Position numbers and translations under genes: made by a program. A stretch of DNA of 46,789 nt, taken from assembly GCF_024684275.1 (NCBI RefSeq), contig NZ_JAIKXF010000021.1, positions 1-46,789 on the forward strand, written 5' to 3'. Below are positions 1-7,975 of this stretch, in pieces. The stretch is from Ruminococcus sp. (lineage in GTDB: Bacteria; Bacillota_A; Clostridia; Oscillospirales; Ruminococcaceae). Below the pieces are notes generated by a model. It saw only the letters and a program-made list of their open reading frames with translations, made no database searches and had not been told where the DNA came from. Position 1 is the first letter of the stretch, and every line of letters starts with the position of its first letter.

Positions 1-368
1 AAATCGGGGTGGAGCTTTACTCCGTGAAGCCCGAATCTTTTTATCTGCTCAATGTCGGCTTCAATATTTTCAGAATCCGCATGAGTGGTGCCGAAGCCGT
101 AAAAGCATTCGTGCTGGTCGCATTTTTTTGCGATAAATGTATTTATAGCATCTGTCTGACGCGGAGTAGTAGCAGTAGAGCAAACAAGGTATTTTGATAC
201 TCCGATCTTGCTTCCTGCCTCAATGAGCTTGTCTGTCAGACCACAGTTGTTCATCGGTATATCATAGAAATGACCGATACTTTCAGTAGCCGTTTCGGCT
301 ATCTTATGAGGAAATATATGGGCATGAGCATCAATGATCTCATATTTTCCATAAGCCTCGGGGTTCAT
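1..368 (-). CDS. Amidohydrolase-family metal-dependent hydrolase (3' end outside window)
   Basis: The first 122 codons of a minus-strand gene are visible; the rest lies left of the window. The N-terminus has the strand-1 metal-binding signature D-A-H-A-H followed by IFPHK, and further on GLHGVKLHPD, the strand-loop typical of the amidohydrolase_2 (PF04909) TIM-barrel family. Enzymes of this family hydrolyse or decarboxylate small ring or amide substrates with one metal ion; the substrate cannot be told from this part. The start at 368 is chosen because GGAGATGG lies just upstream on the minus strand. It is the last visible gene of a minus-strand series, separated from the GNAT gene by a terminator-like hairpin, so it probably has its own promoter. 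Confidence 0.75.
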   Translation of the reverse strand, partial: MNPEAYGKYEIIDAHAHIFPHKIAETATESIGHFYDIPMNNCGLTDKLIEAGSKIGVSKYLVCSTATTPRQTDAINTFIAKKCDQHECFYGFGTTHADSENIEADIEQIKRFGLHGVKLHPD

Positions 369-430
369 AGATCCATCTCCTAAAAACAAATTCAATGAAT
401 ATTATAACCTATCTGCCGTTAAAAGTCAAG

Positions 431-459
431 AAAAACGCCTATACAAATAAACAATAGGC
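431..459 (-). terminator. Rho-independent terminator after the GNAT gene
   Basis: On the minus strand GCCTAT pairs with ATAGGC across an 11-nt loop, and the stem is followed by GTTTTT. It lies just past the stop codon of the acetyltransferase at 465 and would end the three-gene M42/GNAT transcript. Confidence 0.6.
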
Positions 460-464
460 TGTTA

Positions 465-1262
465 TTATTTTTCCTCAAGACGTCCCTTTGCGGCGCTGTC
501 CTTCTTGATGTCGATACGTTCAAGGACTATCTCGCGTCCTGCGATACGGAAGCCTATCTCCTCATAGAAGCTTACACGGACGTCAAGAGCAAGGAGGTAC
601 GCACGTTTTCCGAGCCCGTTGAAGAATTTGGCGAGCCATTTGAGAAACTCCCTTGCGTAGCCTCTGCCTCTTGCAGCCTTATTTGTAGCCACCTGTCCGA
701 TGAGGACTGTGCTGCCTATGTCGAAAACTGCCGAAGCCGTAGTCGATTCGCGGTAGGTGAAAACTCTGCTTATGCCGTGGCGGCAGCGGTGTGAGGTATC
801 GGTGTACCACAGTGAGAAATCCGCGATATTCGGGAATCCCTCGCTTAGTATCTTGTATACGTCAGGAAGATTCGGGTTGAACTCAACGTGCTCCTCGATA
901 GCCTCAAGCGGCGTATCATCGGGGATAAGCTCGAATATTGTGCGGTTGAGGACCTGATAGCGGTCGGGGATCTTTATGCCCTCAAGTATCTTCTGGTCAC
1001 CCTCGATACGGAAGGGAACGTTCATGCTTACAAAGAGGTCTATCTCCTCATTTGGCTCTAAATCGCCGTCACCGCAGATGATAAGGGTGGAGTTTATGAT
1101 AAACATGAAGCCCACGCCTGTTTCATCGGTTATCTTGTAGAAGCGGCAGAATTCATAATTCGGACCGTAGGCTCGCATATACGCCAGCATTTTCTTGCCC
1201 GACAGAGTCTTATTGAGCAGTGTACGGTCCAGCTCGTGCTCGTGTTCGATGAGTGTTATCAT
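465..1262 (-). CDS. GNAT family N-acetyltransferase
   Basis: 265 residues. The C-terminal half holds the acetyl-CoA-binding core of GNAT enzymes: a beta strand (STVLIGQVAT), then the pyrophosphate-binding loop ARGRGYAREFLKWL (Q/R-x-x-G-x-G/A type), and a final beta-alpha unit with the common 'FYEEIGF' ending near residue 230-240. The N-terminal about 120 residues are not a standard GNAT fold segment that I recognise and may bind the acceptor. Its start codon overlaps the stop of the upstream M42 peptidase by 4 nt (ATGA), so the two are translationally coupled. A role in acetylating peptides or amino acids released by the neighbouring peptidases is only an inference from this coupling; the acceptor substrate is unknown. 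Confidence 0.85.
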   Translation of the reverse strand: MITLIEHEHELDRTLLNKTLSGKKMLAYMRAYGPNYEFCRFYKITDETGVGFMFIINSTLIICGDGDLEPNEEIDLFVSMNVPFRIEGDQKILEGIKIPDRYQVLNRTIFELIPDDTPLEAIEEHVEFNPNLPDVYKILSEGFPNIADFSLWYTDTSHRCRHGISRVFTYRESTTASAVFDIGSTVLIGQVATNKAARGRGYAREFLKWLAKFFNGLGKRAYLLALDVRVSFYEEIGFRIAGREIVLERIDIKKDSAAKGRLEEK

Positions 1263-2278
1263 ATCTCATGTATCCTTCCGATGAGTGATCTTACCAGTTT
1301 GTATGAGTTCTCCATGTCGGCGTATTCGATGACCGACGAAGGGGAGTGGAGGTATCTGCAAGGCAGGGAAACGGCTATGGTGCGGACTCCCTTGCCGCTG
1401 ATATGGATAGCTCCTGCGTCGTTGCCGCCTGCTATCATGGTCTTGGTCTGACATGGGAAGCCCTGCTCCTTTGCAATATCAAAGGCGAGGCTGTAGAGCT
1501 CCTTGTCGTATATCGTATGTCTGTCCATGAATGAAACTACAGGACCGCCGCCCAGCCCGCAGACGCGCTTAGCGCCCGATGCTCCGTCAATATCGGCGGC
1601 TGTGGTGGATTCAAGGACTATGGCATAGTCGGGAGCAACTGCGAATGCAGACGCAGTTGAGCCGCGGAGTCCTATTTCCTCCTGTACGTTGAAAACAAAG
1701 TATGTGTCGTATTCCAGCTCCTCATGGAGAAGTTCTATCATCATGGCGCAGCCTGCGCGGTCGTCGATAGCCTTTGCCTTAATGCGGCGGCTGCCAAGCT
1801 CGGTAAACTCTGAATCAAAGTATGCGCAGTCACCGAGAGATACGTATTTTTCGGTTTCTGCCTTGTCGACGGCGCCGATATCTATGTAGAGATTTTCGGT
1901 TTTGGGAGCCTTTTCGCGCTGCTCCTTTGTGAGATTATGGACGGCTGTAGAGCCTACAACGCCGCTGATACGGTTCTTGCCTATGCGAAGCTGTCTGCCG
2001 ATGACGACAGAGGGATCGATGCCGCCTACATTGCCGAAGCTGAGAGTGCCGTCGGGGCGGATATACGTTATCATGAAGCCTACCTCGTCCATGTGGGCGC
2101 ATATCATAAGCTTTTTCTCTGGAGCCTTTCTGCCTTTTTTGAAGCAGATGAGACTTCCCAGATTGTCCACCCTGTATTCGCAGACGTCCTTTATTTTGCT
2201 GATTATTAGCTCACGGACTGCGTTTTCGTCTCCTGAAACTCCGTTGGTGAGACACAGCTCTTTAAGAAGCTCTTTCAT
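1259..2278 (-). CDS. M42 family metallo-aminopeptidase (first paralogue)
   Basis: 339 residues, the normal length for peptidase family M42 (glutamyl aminopeptidase / tetrahedral TET aminopeptidase / former 'endoglucanase M' annotation). The di-metal site is recognisable: AHMDEVGF (His62, Asp64), the bridging Asp in AIDDRAGC, the catalytic Glu pair in QEEIGLRGS, and the last His in CRYLHSP. The residue usually shown as Asp in the 'VDV' strand is Glu here (IVLEST), a variant I recall from a clostridial M42 subgroup. Such enzymes are cytosolic, form dodecamers and trim N-terminal residues from peptides. The gene starts inside the stop of the second M42 gene (4-nt overlap) and ends inside the start of the GNAT gene. 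Confidence 0.9.
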   Translation of the reverse strand: MKELLKELCLTNGVSGDENAVRELIISKIKDVCEYRVDNLGSLICFKKGRKAPEKKLMICAHMDEVGFMITYIRPDGTLSFGNVGGIDPSVVIGRQLRIGKNRISGVVGSTAVHNLTKEQREKAPKTENLYIDIGAVDKAETEKYVSLGDCAYFDSEFTELGSRRIKAKAIDDRAGCAMMIELLHEELEYDTYFVFNVQEEIGLRGSTASAFAVAPDYAIVLESTTAADIDGASGAKRVCGLGGGPVVSFMDRHTIYDKELYSLAFDIAKEQGFPCQTKTMIAGGNDAGAIHISGKGVRTIAVSLPCRYLHSPSSVIEYADMENSYKLVRSLIGRIHEI

Positions 2279-3291
2279 TGCTTATCCTCCCTTATGTATG
2301 CAGCTAAAAGCTTAGCAGTCTGCTCAACATCTGTAAGGTCTATGACCTCAACAGGGGTGTGCATATTGCGCAGCGGTATTGAAACTGTGCAGGCTTTGGC
2401 ACCACAGCGGTTCACGGAGAATCTGTCCGCATTCGTGCCTGTGAGTCCGCTCATTATTTCTCTCTGAAATGGAATATCGGCAGCTATAGCTGAATTTATA
2501 AGTCCGTCGCTTATTTCCCGTGAAAGAGAGGGGGATATACCTATCATAGGGCCTTTCCCCAGATAGCCGCACTTGCTCTCTTCTTCGCCGACAGCGTAAG
2601 CAAAGCTTACATCAACAGCGATCGCGATGTCGGGATCGATCTCAAAGGCTCCTGTTTTGGCTCCGCGCTCGCCTACCTCCTCCTGAGTTGAGAATAATAC
2701 AGTGACATTATAGGCAAGAGGAGCGTCCTTCAGAAGCTCAAGCGTATAGAGTACAGAAGCAGCTCCGCAGCGATCATCGAGAGCACCTCCTGTTATACGG
2801 CTGCTGATGAGGTCTCGGCAGGTCACATCGAAGGTAACTGAGTCGCCGAGGGATACGGCTGACATCAGTTCTTCCTTTGTAAGCCCTGTATCAATAGCTG
2901 CGTCGCTCATTTCGAGGACTTCGCTTCCACCGTTGGTGAGGTGGGGCGGAATCGAACAAATAACGCCTTTTATATCACGACAGCCGTGAATCACCACAGG
3001 CTGAGCAGGCAGAAGTCTGCGGTCAATGCCGCCGATATTACCGATCTTGATGAAGCCGTCATCGGTGATATACGTGACAGCAAATCCGATCTGGTCTATA
3101 TGAGCGTCGAGCAGAAGTGAGGGGAGCCCCTCCTTGTGAGTGCCGAATTTACCTATAACATTGCCGTTTATTATCTCAGCGTCGGGGCAGTATTCGCGGA
3201 GCATTGACAGTGCAAGCTCTGCGGCAGGGCTTTCGCTGCCCGAAGTGCCTGCGGCTTCCGAGAGAGAAACGACAGTCGATCTGATATCCAT
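2275..3291 (-). CDS. M42 family metallo-aminopeptidase (second paralogue)
   Basis: 338 residues, a second M42 peptidase. Motifs: LLDAHIDQIGF (metal His and Asp), ALDDRCGAA (bridging Asp), TQEEVGERGA (catalytic Glu pair), AIAVDVSFA (the conventional Asp ligand, unlike the Glu in the downstream paralogue), and RNMHTPVEV (last His ligand). It is the first gene of the three-gene operon and follows a good sigma-A promoter at 3369-3397. Two different M42 subunits side by side could form separate homo-oligomers with different specificity or a hetero-oligomeric TET particle; sequence alone does not decide. The start is taken at 3291 (GAAAGGAAAATCCAC then ATG). Confidence 0.88.
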   Translation of the reverse strand: MDIRSTVVSLSEAAGTSGSESPAAELALSMLREYCPDAEIINGNVIGKFGTHKEGLPSLLLDAHIDQIGFAVTYITDDGFIKIGNIGGIDRRLLPAQPVVIHGCRDIKGVICSIPPHLTNGGSEVLEMSDAAIDTGLTKEELMSAVSLGDSVTFDVTCRDLISSRITGGALDDRCGAASVLYTLELLKDAPLAYNVTVLFSTQEEVGERGAKTGAFEIDPDIAIAVDVSFAYAVGEEESKCGYLGKGPMIGISPSLSREISDGLINSAIAADIPFQREIMSGLTGTNADRFSVNRCGAKACTVSIPLRNMHTPVEVIDLTDVEQTAKLLAAYIREDKQ

Positions 3292-3368
3292 GTGGATTTT
3301 CCTTTCATAAAACGTCAGTATATATTAATAGCTGTTTTGTACTTTGGGGCAAAACACATCTACATTAC

Positions 3369-3397
3369 ATTATAACAGAGTCTGGGAGTTTTTTCAA
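3369..3397 (-). promoter_or_regulatory. Sigma-A promoter of the M42-M42-GNAT operon
   Basis: On the minus strand TTGAAA (3392-3397) and TATAAT (3369-3374) are separated by exactly 17 nt. The site lies about 75 nt upstream of the M42 start at 3291. Confidence 0.75.
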
Positions 3398-3445
3398 TGC
3401 AAACACGTTGAATTTCAGAGAAATATTTTCAGAGATGCCCATATT

Positions 3446-3478
3446 AAAAAAGAGCAGCCGCTGCAAGGCTGCTCTTTT
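3446..3478 (-). terminator. Terminator of the metal-efflux operon
   Basis: AAAAGAGCAGCC pairs with GGCTGCTCTTTT (12 bp, 7-nt loop); on the minus strand it is followed by a T-rich run. It lies just beyond the stop codon of the P-type ATPase at 3498, and the A/T flanks on both sides could also stop transcription from the other direction. Confidence 0.85.
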
Positions 3479-3497
3479 GTGCTTTCTGACGATGAGT

Positions 3498-5357
3498 TTA
3501 ATTCTGTTCCTTTATCCTCATGGCTCTCATTGCGTTGAGAATAGCGATTACCGATACTCCCACATCTGCAAAGACAGCCAGCCACATATTTGCTATGCCG
3601 AGAGCCCCCAGCAGAAGGACGATAAACTTTACTCCGAGAGCAAATATGATATTCTGATATACTATTTTTAATGTACGCTTTGAGATATCCATAGCAAGGG
3701 ATATTTTTTCGGGATCGTCGTCCATGAGGACTATATCTGCGGCTTCTATGGCTGCGTCAGAGCCAAGAGAGCCCATTGCTATGCCCACATCAGCCCGTGA
3801 GAGCACTGGGGCGTCATTTATGCCGTCACCTACGAATACAAGGCTTCCCTTCGGAGACTTTTCTTCAAGGAGCTGCTCCACCTTTTCTACCTTATCCGCA
3901 GGAAGAAGCTCGCTGTAAGCCTTATCGAGCCCCAGCTCCTTCATGGCAGCCTCTGCTGCCGAGGAGGAATCTCCCGTAAGCATTACGGTCTGCTTTACGC
4001 CTCGTTCTTTCAGGCGCTTGATAGCATTTTTTGAAGAATCCTTTACCTTGTCGGCTATGACGATGTGGCCTGAGTACTGACCGTTGTCGGATATGTGTAC
4101 CATAGTACCTGCCTTATCACAGGGGATTACCTCTACGCCCATTTTGTCCATGAGCTTGGAATTTCCTGCGCATATCTCATGCTGGTCGATAACTGCTTTT
4201 ATGCCGTGACCTGAAATTTCTTCATTTGAGCTGATCCTGCTTCTGTCAGTCTCTCTGCCGTATTTCGAGGATATAGAGTGAGCGATTGGGTGGTCTGAGT
4301 AGCTTTCCGCATATGCTGCAAGCTCAAGGAGCTTATCCTCGTCTATACCGTGCGGATGTATCTCGTCGACCTCAAATACACCCTTTGTAAGGGTGCCTGT
4401 CTTGTCAAAGACTACTATCTCAGCATTTGCGAGGACTTCAAGGAAGTTTCCGCCCTTTATGAGTATTCCCTTTTTGCTTGCGCCGCCTATGCCGCCGAAG
4501 AAGCTGAGGGGGACTGATATGACCAGTGCGCATGGGCAGGAGATGACAAGGAAAATAAGCGCTCTGTGTATCCACATTGCCCAGCTTCCGCCTGTGATAA
4601 GAGGTGGAAGAACTGCCAGCAGCAGAGCTGATATTACTACAGCAGGGGTATAATATTTTGCAAATTTTGTGATGAAATTCTCTGCTTTTGCTTTTTTAGA
4701 GGCTGAATTCTCGACGAGGTCAAGTATCTTTGATACTGTAGAGTCCTCGTATTCCTTGGTGACTTCGACTTTAAGCACACCGCTTTGATTTATGCAGCCG
4801 CTTATCACGCTGTCACCTGCTCTGACAGTGCGCGGAACGCTTTCACCTGTAAGAGCAGAGGTGTCTACAGAGGAAGTACCGTCAACGACTATGCCGTCAA
4901 GAGGTATTCTTTCGCCGGGTTTTATGACAATGAGCTGTCCCTGCTCTACCTCCTCGGGATCAGCCTCTGTCAGCTTGCCGTCGATCTCGATATTTGCATG
5001 ATCGGGGCGTATATCCATGAGAGAAGCAATGTTTTTTCTTGATTTGCCCACGGCGATGCTCTGGAAAAGCTCGCCTGTCTGATAGAAAAGCATTACCGCA
5101 GCTGCCTCGGGGTATTCCCTTACGGCGAGAGCTCCGATAGTAGCGACAGCCATAAGGAAATTCTCGTCAAATACCTGTCCGTTTCTGATATTGCGTATTG
5201 CTTTCCACAGAACGTCCCAGCCTATGATACCATAGGGAACAAGAAATGCCGCCAGCCTTAAAAGGCTTTTTTCTTCAAGTGGCAGCAATGCGGCGGCTAT
5301 CAGAAGAACGGCTGCTGCGATTATCCTTATAAGAATATTTTTCTGCTTTTTGCTCAT
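3498..5357 (-). CDS. Zn/Cd/Pb-type P1B-ATPase metal exporter
   Basis: 619 residues. Ordered motifs: N-terminal membrane helices (about 8-50 and 66-95), actuator TGES (170-173), CPC in SCPCALVISVP (274-276) in the metal-binding helix, phosphorylation site DKTGTLT (Asp318), the HP dipeptide in SDHPIAHS, hinge GDGINDAP, and a last helix with DVGVSVIAILNAMR. CPC followed by ALVISVPLSFFGG, with a Asp-x-Gly late in the last membrane pair, is the pattern of the CadA/ZntA (P1B-2) group that expels Zn2+, Cd2+ and Pb2+. The usual N-terminal HMA domain is absent; it is encoded as a separate protein just upstream (5362-5586), only 4 nt away, so the pair is probably co-translated. The operon also has a SmtB-like repressor, which supports zinc or cadmium as the signal. 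Confidence 0.92.
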   Translation of the reverse strand: MSKKQKNILIRIIAAAVLLIAAALLPLEEKSLLRLAAFLVPYGIIGWDVLWKAIRNIRNGQVFDENFLMAVATIGALAVREYPEAAAVMLFYQTGELFQSIAVGKSRKNIASLMDIRPDHANIEIDGKLTEADPEEVEQGQLIVIKPGERIPLDGIVVDGTSSVDTSALTGESVPRTVRAGDSVISGCINQSGVLKVEVTKEYEDSTVSKILDLVENSASKKAKAENFITKFAKYYTPAVVISALLLAVLPPLITGGSWAMWIHRALIFLVISCPCALVISVPLSFFGGIGGASKKGILIKGGNFLEVLANAEIVVFDKTGTLTKGVFEVDEIHPHGIDEDKLLELAAYAESYSDHPIAHSISSKYGRETDRSRISSNEEISGHGIKAVIDQHEICAGNSKLMDKMGVEVIPCDKAGTMVHISDNGQYSGHIVIADKVKDSSKNAIKRLKERGVKQTVMLTGDSSSAAEAAMKELGLDKAYSELLPADKVEKVEQLLEEKSPKGSLVFVGDGINDAPVLSRADVGIAMGSLGSDAAIEAADIVLMDDDPEKISLAMDISKRTLKIVYQNIIFALGVKFIVLLLGALGIANMWLAVFADVGVSVIAILNAMRAMRIKEQN

Positions 5358-5361
5358 AGCT

Positions 5362-5586
5362 TTATTTCAGGACTATCTCGCAGTCAGGCTCTACCTTTTT
5401 ACACAGCTTGACTACTTTTTTCATCAGCTCGTCAAAGTCGGTGCCGTCAGCAGCCTTGATAGTCATTTTCTGCGTCATGAAGCTGACAACTGCGTCCTCT
5501 ACCTCGGGAAGCTCCTTTATTCCGTTTTCCATTTTTGCTGCACAGTTAGCACAGTCAAGATCAATAAGCTTAAATACTTTTTTCAT
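5362..5586 (-). CDS. Stand-alone heavy-metal-associated (HMA) domain protein
   Basis: 74 residues, one ferredoxin-like HMA domain. The metal site is D-C-A-N-C-A-A (Cys13 and Cys16), with an Asp just before the first Cys. In zinc/cadmium-handling HMA domains an acidic residue next to the CxxC pair is common, whereas copper domains usually read GMTCxxC. The protein would carry the metal in the cytosol and hand it to the ATPase encoded immediately downstream. The start is preceded by AAAGGA at normal distance. This is either a domain split off from the ATPase N-terminus or an independent chaperone gene; both arrangements are known in Firmicutes. Confidence 0.88.
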   Translation of the reverse strand: MKKVFKLIDLDCANCAAKMENGIKELPEVEDAVVSFMTQKMTIKAADGTDFDELMKKVVKLCKKVEPDCEIVLK

Positions 5587-5612
5587 AATAATTATCCTTT
5601 CTTTTAAGAGGT

Positions 5613-5969
5613 CTATTCCATTATATGCTCCATACCCATGCCGATTATATGCCTTACGTGTTCATCGGCGAGGGAATAGAATATTGTTTTGCCGTCACGG
5701 CGGGCTCTGACCAGCTTGTTGTTTTTCAGGACTCTCAGCTGATGCGAACAGGCTGTAGGGGTGAGACTCAGAAACTGCGCAAGATCGCTTACGCACAGCT
5801 CATCGGATTCCAGCAGGGTATACAGTATGCGTATCCTTGTACTGTCGCCGAATACCTTGAACAGCTCTGCAAGATCGTAAAGCCTTTCGTCGGCAGGCAT
5901 TTCAGCGCTTAGCTTCATGGCTTTTTCAGCTGTTATAGCATAATAGCTCGTATCCTGTTTTTCTGCCAT
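5613..5969 (-). CDS. ArsR/SmtB-family zinc-responsive repressor
   Basis: 118 residues, winged helix. The recognition part is TPTACSHQLRVLKNNKLV and the wing GKTIFYSL. Two metal sites can be read. The alpha-5 site is Asp102, His104, His115, Glu118, with spacings 2, 11 and 3 that match the zinc ligands of cyanobacterial SmtB (D-x-H...H-x2-E). An alpha-3 type Cys59 (ELCVSDLA) sits where CadC and SmtB carry a cysteine. The protein should bind DNA without metal and release it on zinc (possibly cadmium) binding. It is the first gene of the efflux operon, and a 12-2-12 operator lies between its promoter and its start codon (GGAAAGGAAG upstream), so it very likely regulates itself, the HMA protein and the ATPase. 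Confidence 0.92.
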   Translation of the reverse strand: MAEKQDTSYYAITAEKAMKLSAEMPADERLYDLAELFKVFGDSTRIRILYTLLESDELCVSDLAQFLSLTPTACSHQLRVLKNNKLVRARRDGKTIFYSLADEHVRHIIGMGMEHIME

Positions 5970-6010
5970 ATCTGCACTTCCTTTCCGGATAGCATGATCT
6001 CAAACGATTG

Positions 6011-6060
6011 AACATTTGAATATCTATTCATATATTAGCATATATTTTTCTGTTTGTCAA
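6011..6060 (-). promoter_or_regulatory. Promoter and 12-2-12 SmtB-type operator of the efflux operon
   Basis: On the minus strand the -35 is TTGACA (6055-6060) and the -10 is TAATAT (6032-6037), 17 nt apart. Overlapping the -10 and the start point is an inverted repeat with arms AACATTTGAATA (6011-6022) and TATTCATATATT (6025-6036), 2 nt apart. The arms match at 10 of 12 positions and share TGAATA, the core of known SmtB/CadC/CzrA operators. Repressor bound here would block RNA polymerase. Confidence 0.85.
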
Positions 6061-6130
6061 GGGGCATTTTATTTTTTTATGATATATTTGAAATCCAGAA
6101 CTAAGAGTTAAGAATGTAGAGGCTGGTCCT

Positions 6131-6337
6131 CGACAGCCCTTTAGGAGACGCCCTCTCTTGCAGGGCGTCTCCTCTAAAAAAACAGTCCACTGGACTGTTT
6201 TTTTATTCACCTCTTGCGGAGCGCCTTCGATTCTTGGGCGCTGCCCAAACCTGCCAGAGGCTCTGCCTCTGGACACCGCCTAAGGAACACGTCCCTTAGG
6301 AATCCCGTTCAGGTTGTCATGAAGTAGTTTGGGTACC
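6131..6337 (+). repeat. Mosaic intergenic repeat, copy 1
   Basis: The first of three copies in the window. Modules in order: GGAGACGCCC/GGGCGTCTCC hairpin (6144-6172), a palindrome with 7 A, CAGTCC, ACT, GGACTG and 7 T (6176-6204, which could end transcription both ways), GGAGCGCCTTCG, a degenerate TGGGCGCTGCCCA hairpin, AGAGGCTCTGCCTCT, and AAGGAACACGTCCCTT. Copies 2 (23186) and 3 (30342) have the same module order and orientation. It lies between the divergent efflux operon and the DUF3343 gene. No convincing gene lies within it; the 82-codon frame across it consists of repeat sequence. Confidence 0.85.
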
Positions 6338-6344
6338 GATTTTT

Positions 6345-6409
6345 CTACTCACTACTCGCTACTCACTAATCACTAATAACTAAGCACTGACCACTAAGCA
6401 CTAAAAACT
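6345..6409 (+). repeat. Degenerate short tandem repeat (ACTCACTA / TAAGCACTA type)
   Basis: About 65 nt made of imperfect units built on CACTA: TACTCACTACTCGCTACTCA, then CACTAA variants with 7-10 nt period. It directly follows mosaic repeat copy 1. No hairpin or gene is apparent in it. A related low-complexity style (GTTGAGA units) marks the arms of the element at 29527-29644. Confidence 0.7.
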
Positions 6410-6480
6410 CCGCAGCGCATATAATATAATGTACCGCAATATTGCTGGCTGCGCAGTCTGAGCAGTCAGGGGTGATACTT

Positions 6481-6714
6481 TTGACGAAATGTATACTGGA
6501 TATGCCGTCCTACACATACGCTGTCAAGGGACAGCGCCTGCTGAGACAGCGCGGTTATCCCTCTGCTGTAAAGCGGCGGAGCAAGGAAAGCAAAAACGGC
6601 TGCGGCTACTCGCTGTACGTCAGTGACCGCTGCGGCAGGGCAGCTGAGATACTTGACAGCTATTCCGTACCCTATACTATAAGGAGGGACGGTTCTGATG
6701 ATGATAAACTTTGA
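6481..6714 (+). CDS. DUF3343 protein, putative sulfur/selenium carrier
   Basis: About 77 residues. The pattern SYTYAVKGQRLLRQRGYPSA, then CGYSLYV, then AAEILDSYSVPY matches DUF3343, a small family with one conserved Cys in a CG[YF] motif, thought to be a carrier of activated sulfur or selenium. The chosen start is TTG at 6481, preceded by AGGGGTG at the right distance; GTG at 6472 is an alternative, and a longer reading from TTG 6442 lacks a ribosome site. The gene overlaps the following cysteine desulfurase by 17 nt. This pairing (DUF3343 plus class V aminotransferase) recurs in Firmicutes and suggests persulfide or selenide passes between the two proteins. Confidence 0.75.
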   Translation: MTKCILDMPSYTYAVKGQRLLRQRGYPSAVKRRSKESKNGCGYSLYVSDRCGRAAEILDSYSVPYTIRRDGSDDDKL

Positions 6715-7837
6715 CAACGCTGCGACGACCTATCCCAAGCCGCTGAGTGTGAGAAGGGCGGCTGCCGACGCCATAATGAACTTCGGCGGAAATGCAGGCA
6801 GAGGCGGACATCAGCTCGCTATGCGCACCTCTGAGGCGTATTACAACGCCCGTGAAGCAGCGGCGGACTTCTTTGGTGCAGAGCCTGAGAACACGATTTT
6901 TACCTTAAACTGTACCTATGCGCTGAATATGGCTGTACAGGGGGTTATGGCACAGGGCGGGCATATGATAATCAGCAGTCTGGAGCATAATTCCGCTGCT
7001 CGTCCTGCTGCGGCTCTTGCTATGAAAAAGCAGATAACTCTGTCTGTAGCTGAGGTATATCCCGACAGTGAGCGAACTATCGAAAGCTTCCGCAGGCTTA
7101 TGCGAAGCGATACAAGGGTTGTGGTCTGCACTCTTGCAAGCAATGTTACGGGACAGCTTCTGCCTTACCGCGAGATAGGTGAGCTGTGCCGTCAGCGCGG
7201 AGTCTGCTTTATCGCGGACGGTGCGCAGGCTTGCGGCATTTACGATATTAAGCTGTCTGACGGCATAAATATACTCTGTACCCCGGGGCACAAGGGGCTC
7301 TACGGCATAACGGGCACGGGACTTCTCATTACCGACGGGAAGTACCCCATAGCTCCAATAATACAGGGCGGTACAGGCAGCGAATCTCTCAGCCTTTTTC
7401 AGCCTGCTGTCCTTCCCGACAGCCTTGAAAGCGGAACTCCAAACATCATAGGTGCAGTTACCGTAGGCGAGGGGATACGCTTTATAAAAGGACGCGGCAT
7501 GGACAGTATCCGAACCCATGAGGAGCGGCTCTGCCGCAGGTTTATCTCAGAGCTCAGCCGAACAGAGGGCATCACGATTTACCGTGATGAGGGAGCAGAG
7601 TATGCTCCCATAGTGTCCTTCAATGCCTATGGTATCAGCTCTGAGGACGCAGCGGCTAAACTCAGCGAAAAGGGCTTTTGCCTGCGCGCAGGCTATCACT
7701 GTGCGGCTCTTGCTCACGCCTCGCTGGGCACAAAGGGCGGAACTGTCCGCTTTGCTCCCTCTGTATTCAATACGGAAGCAGAGGTGCTGAAACTTGTATA
7801 TTATGTTAAGACATTGAAAAATTTACAAAATTCTTAA
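6698..7837 (+). CDS. Cysteine desulfurase, class V aminotransferase fold
   Basis: 379 residues. PLP-binding residues: Asp174 in ADGAQ and Schiff-base Lys199 in CTPGHKGLYG. The N-terminal INFDNAATTYPKP and the active-site Cys335 in AGYHCAALAH are typical of SufS-type (group II) desulfurases, which strip sulfur (or selenium) from cysteine as an enzyme-bound persulfide. No SufU, SufB or tRNA-thiolation gene follows, so it does not look like the housekeeping Fe-S desulfurase; it resembles the class commonly annotated 'aminotransferase class V-fold PLP-dependent enzyme' beside DUF3343. AAGGAGGG lies about 10 nt before ATG 6698 and ATG 6701; either could be used. The cargo acceptor is probably the DUF3343 protein encoded upstream. 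Confidence 0.88.
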   Translation: MMINFDNAATTYPKPLSVRRAAADAIMNFGGNAGRGGHQLAMRTSEAYYNAREAAADFFGAEPENTIFTLNCTYALNMAVQGVMAQGGHMIISSLEHNSAARPAAALAMKKQITLSVAEVYPDSERTIESFRRLMRSDTRVVVCTLASNVTGQLLPYREIGELCRQRGVCFIADGAQACGIYDIKLSDGINILCTPGHKGLYGITGTGLLITDGKYPIAPIIQGGTGSESLSLFQPAVLPDSLESGTPNIIGAVTVGEGIRFIKGRGMDSIRTHEERLCRRFISELSRTEGITIYRDEGAEYAPIVSFNAYGISSEDAAAKLSEKGFCLRAGYHCAALAHASLGTKGGTVRFAPSVFNTEAEVLKLVYYVKTLKNLQNS

Positions 7838-7844
7838 AAAACTA

Positions 7845-7921
7845 TTGAAATTATCTGAATTTGTGGTACAATAATATTATGCAGTATTGTGCAGTCAGCT
7901 ATGAGGACGCAAGTCCTCATA
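7845..7921 (+). promoter_or_regulatory. Promoter and leader hairpin of cdaA-cdaR
   Basis: TTGAAA (7845-7850) and TACAAT (7867-7872) are 16 nt apart. The leader then folds a clean hairpin, TATGAGGAC / GTCCTCATA (7900-7921), capped by a GCAA tetraloop. It is not followed by a T-run, so it is more likely to protect the 5' end or control processing than to terminate. Confidence 0.6.
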
Positions 7922-7975
7922 CTTACATAGATAAACTTATAATAAATATGTGTAATTCCCCAGGGGGGTGTATAG

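Noticed and set aside
6028..6276. 82-codon minus-strand reading frame
   Set aside because: It covers repeat copy 1 and the efflux promoter, has low-complexity Arg/Gly content and no ribosome site.
6905..7519. 204-codon minus-strand frame opposite the cysteine desulfurase
   Set aside because: Shadow frame; the plus strand has all catalytic motifs.
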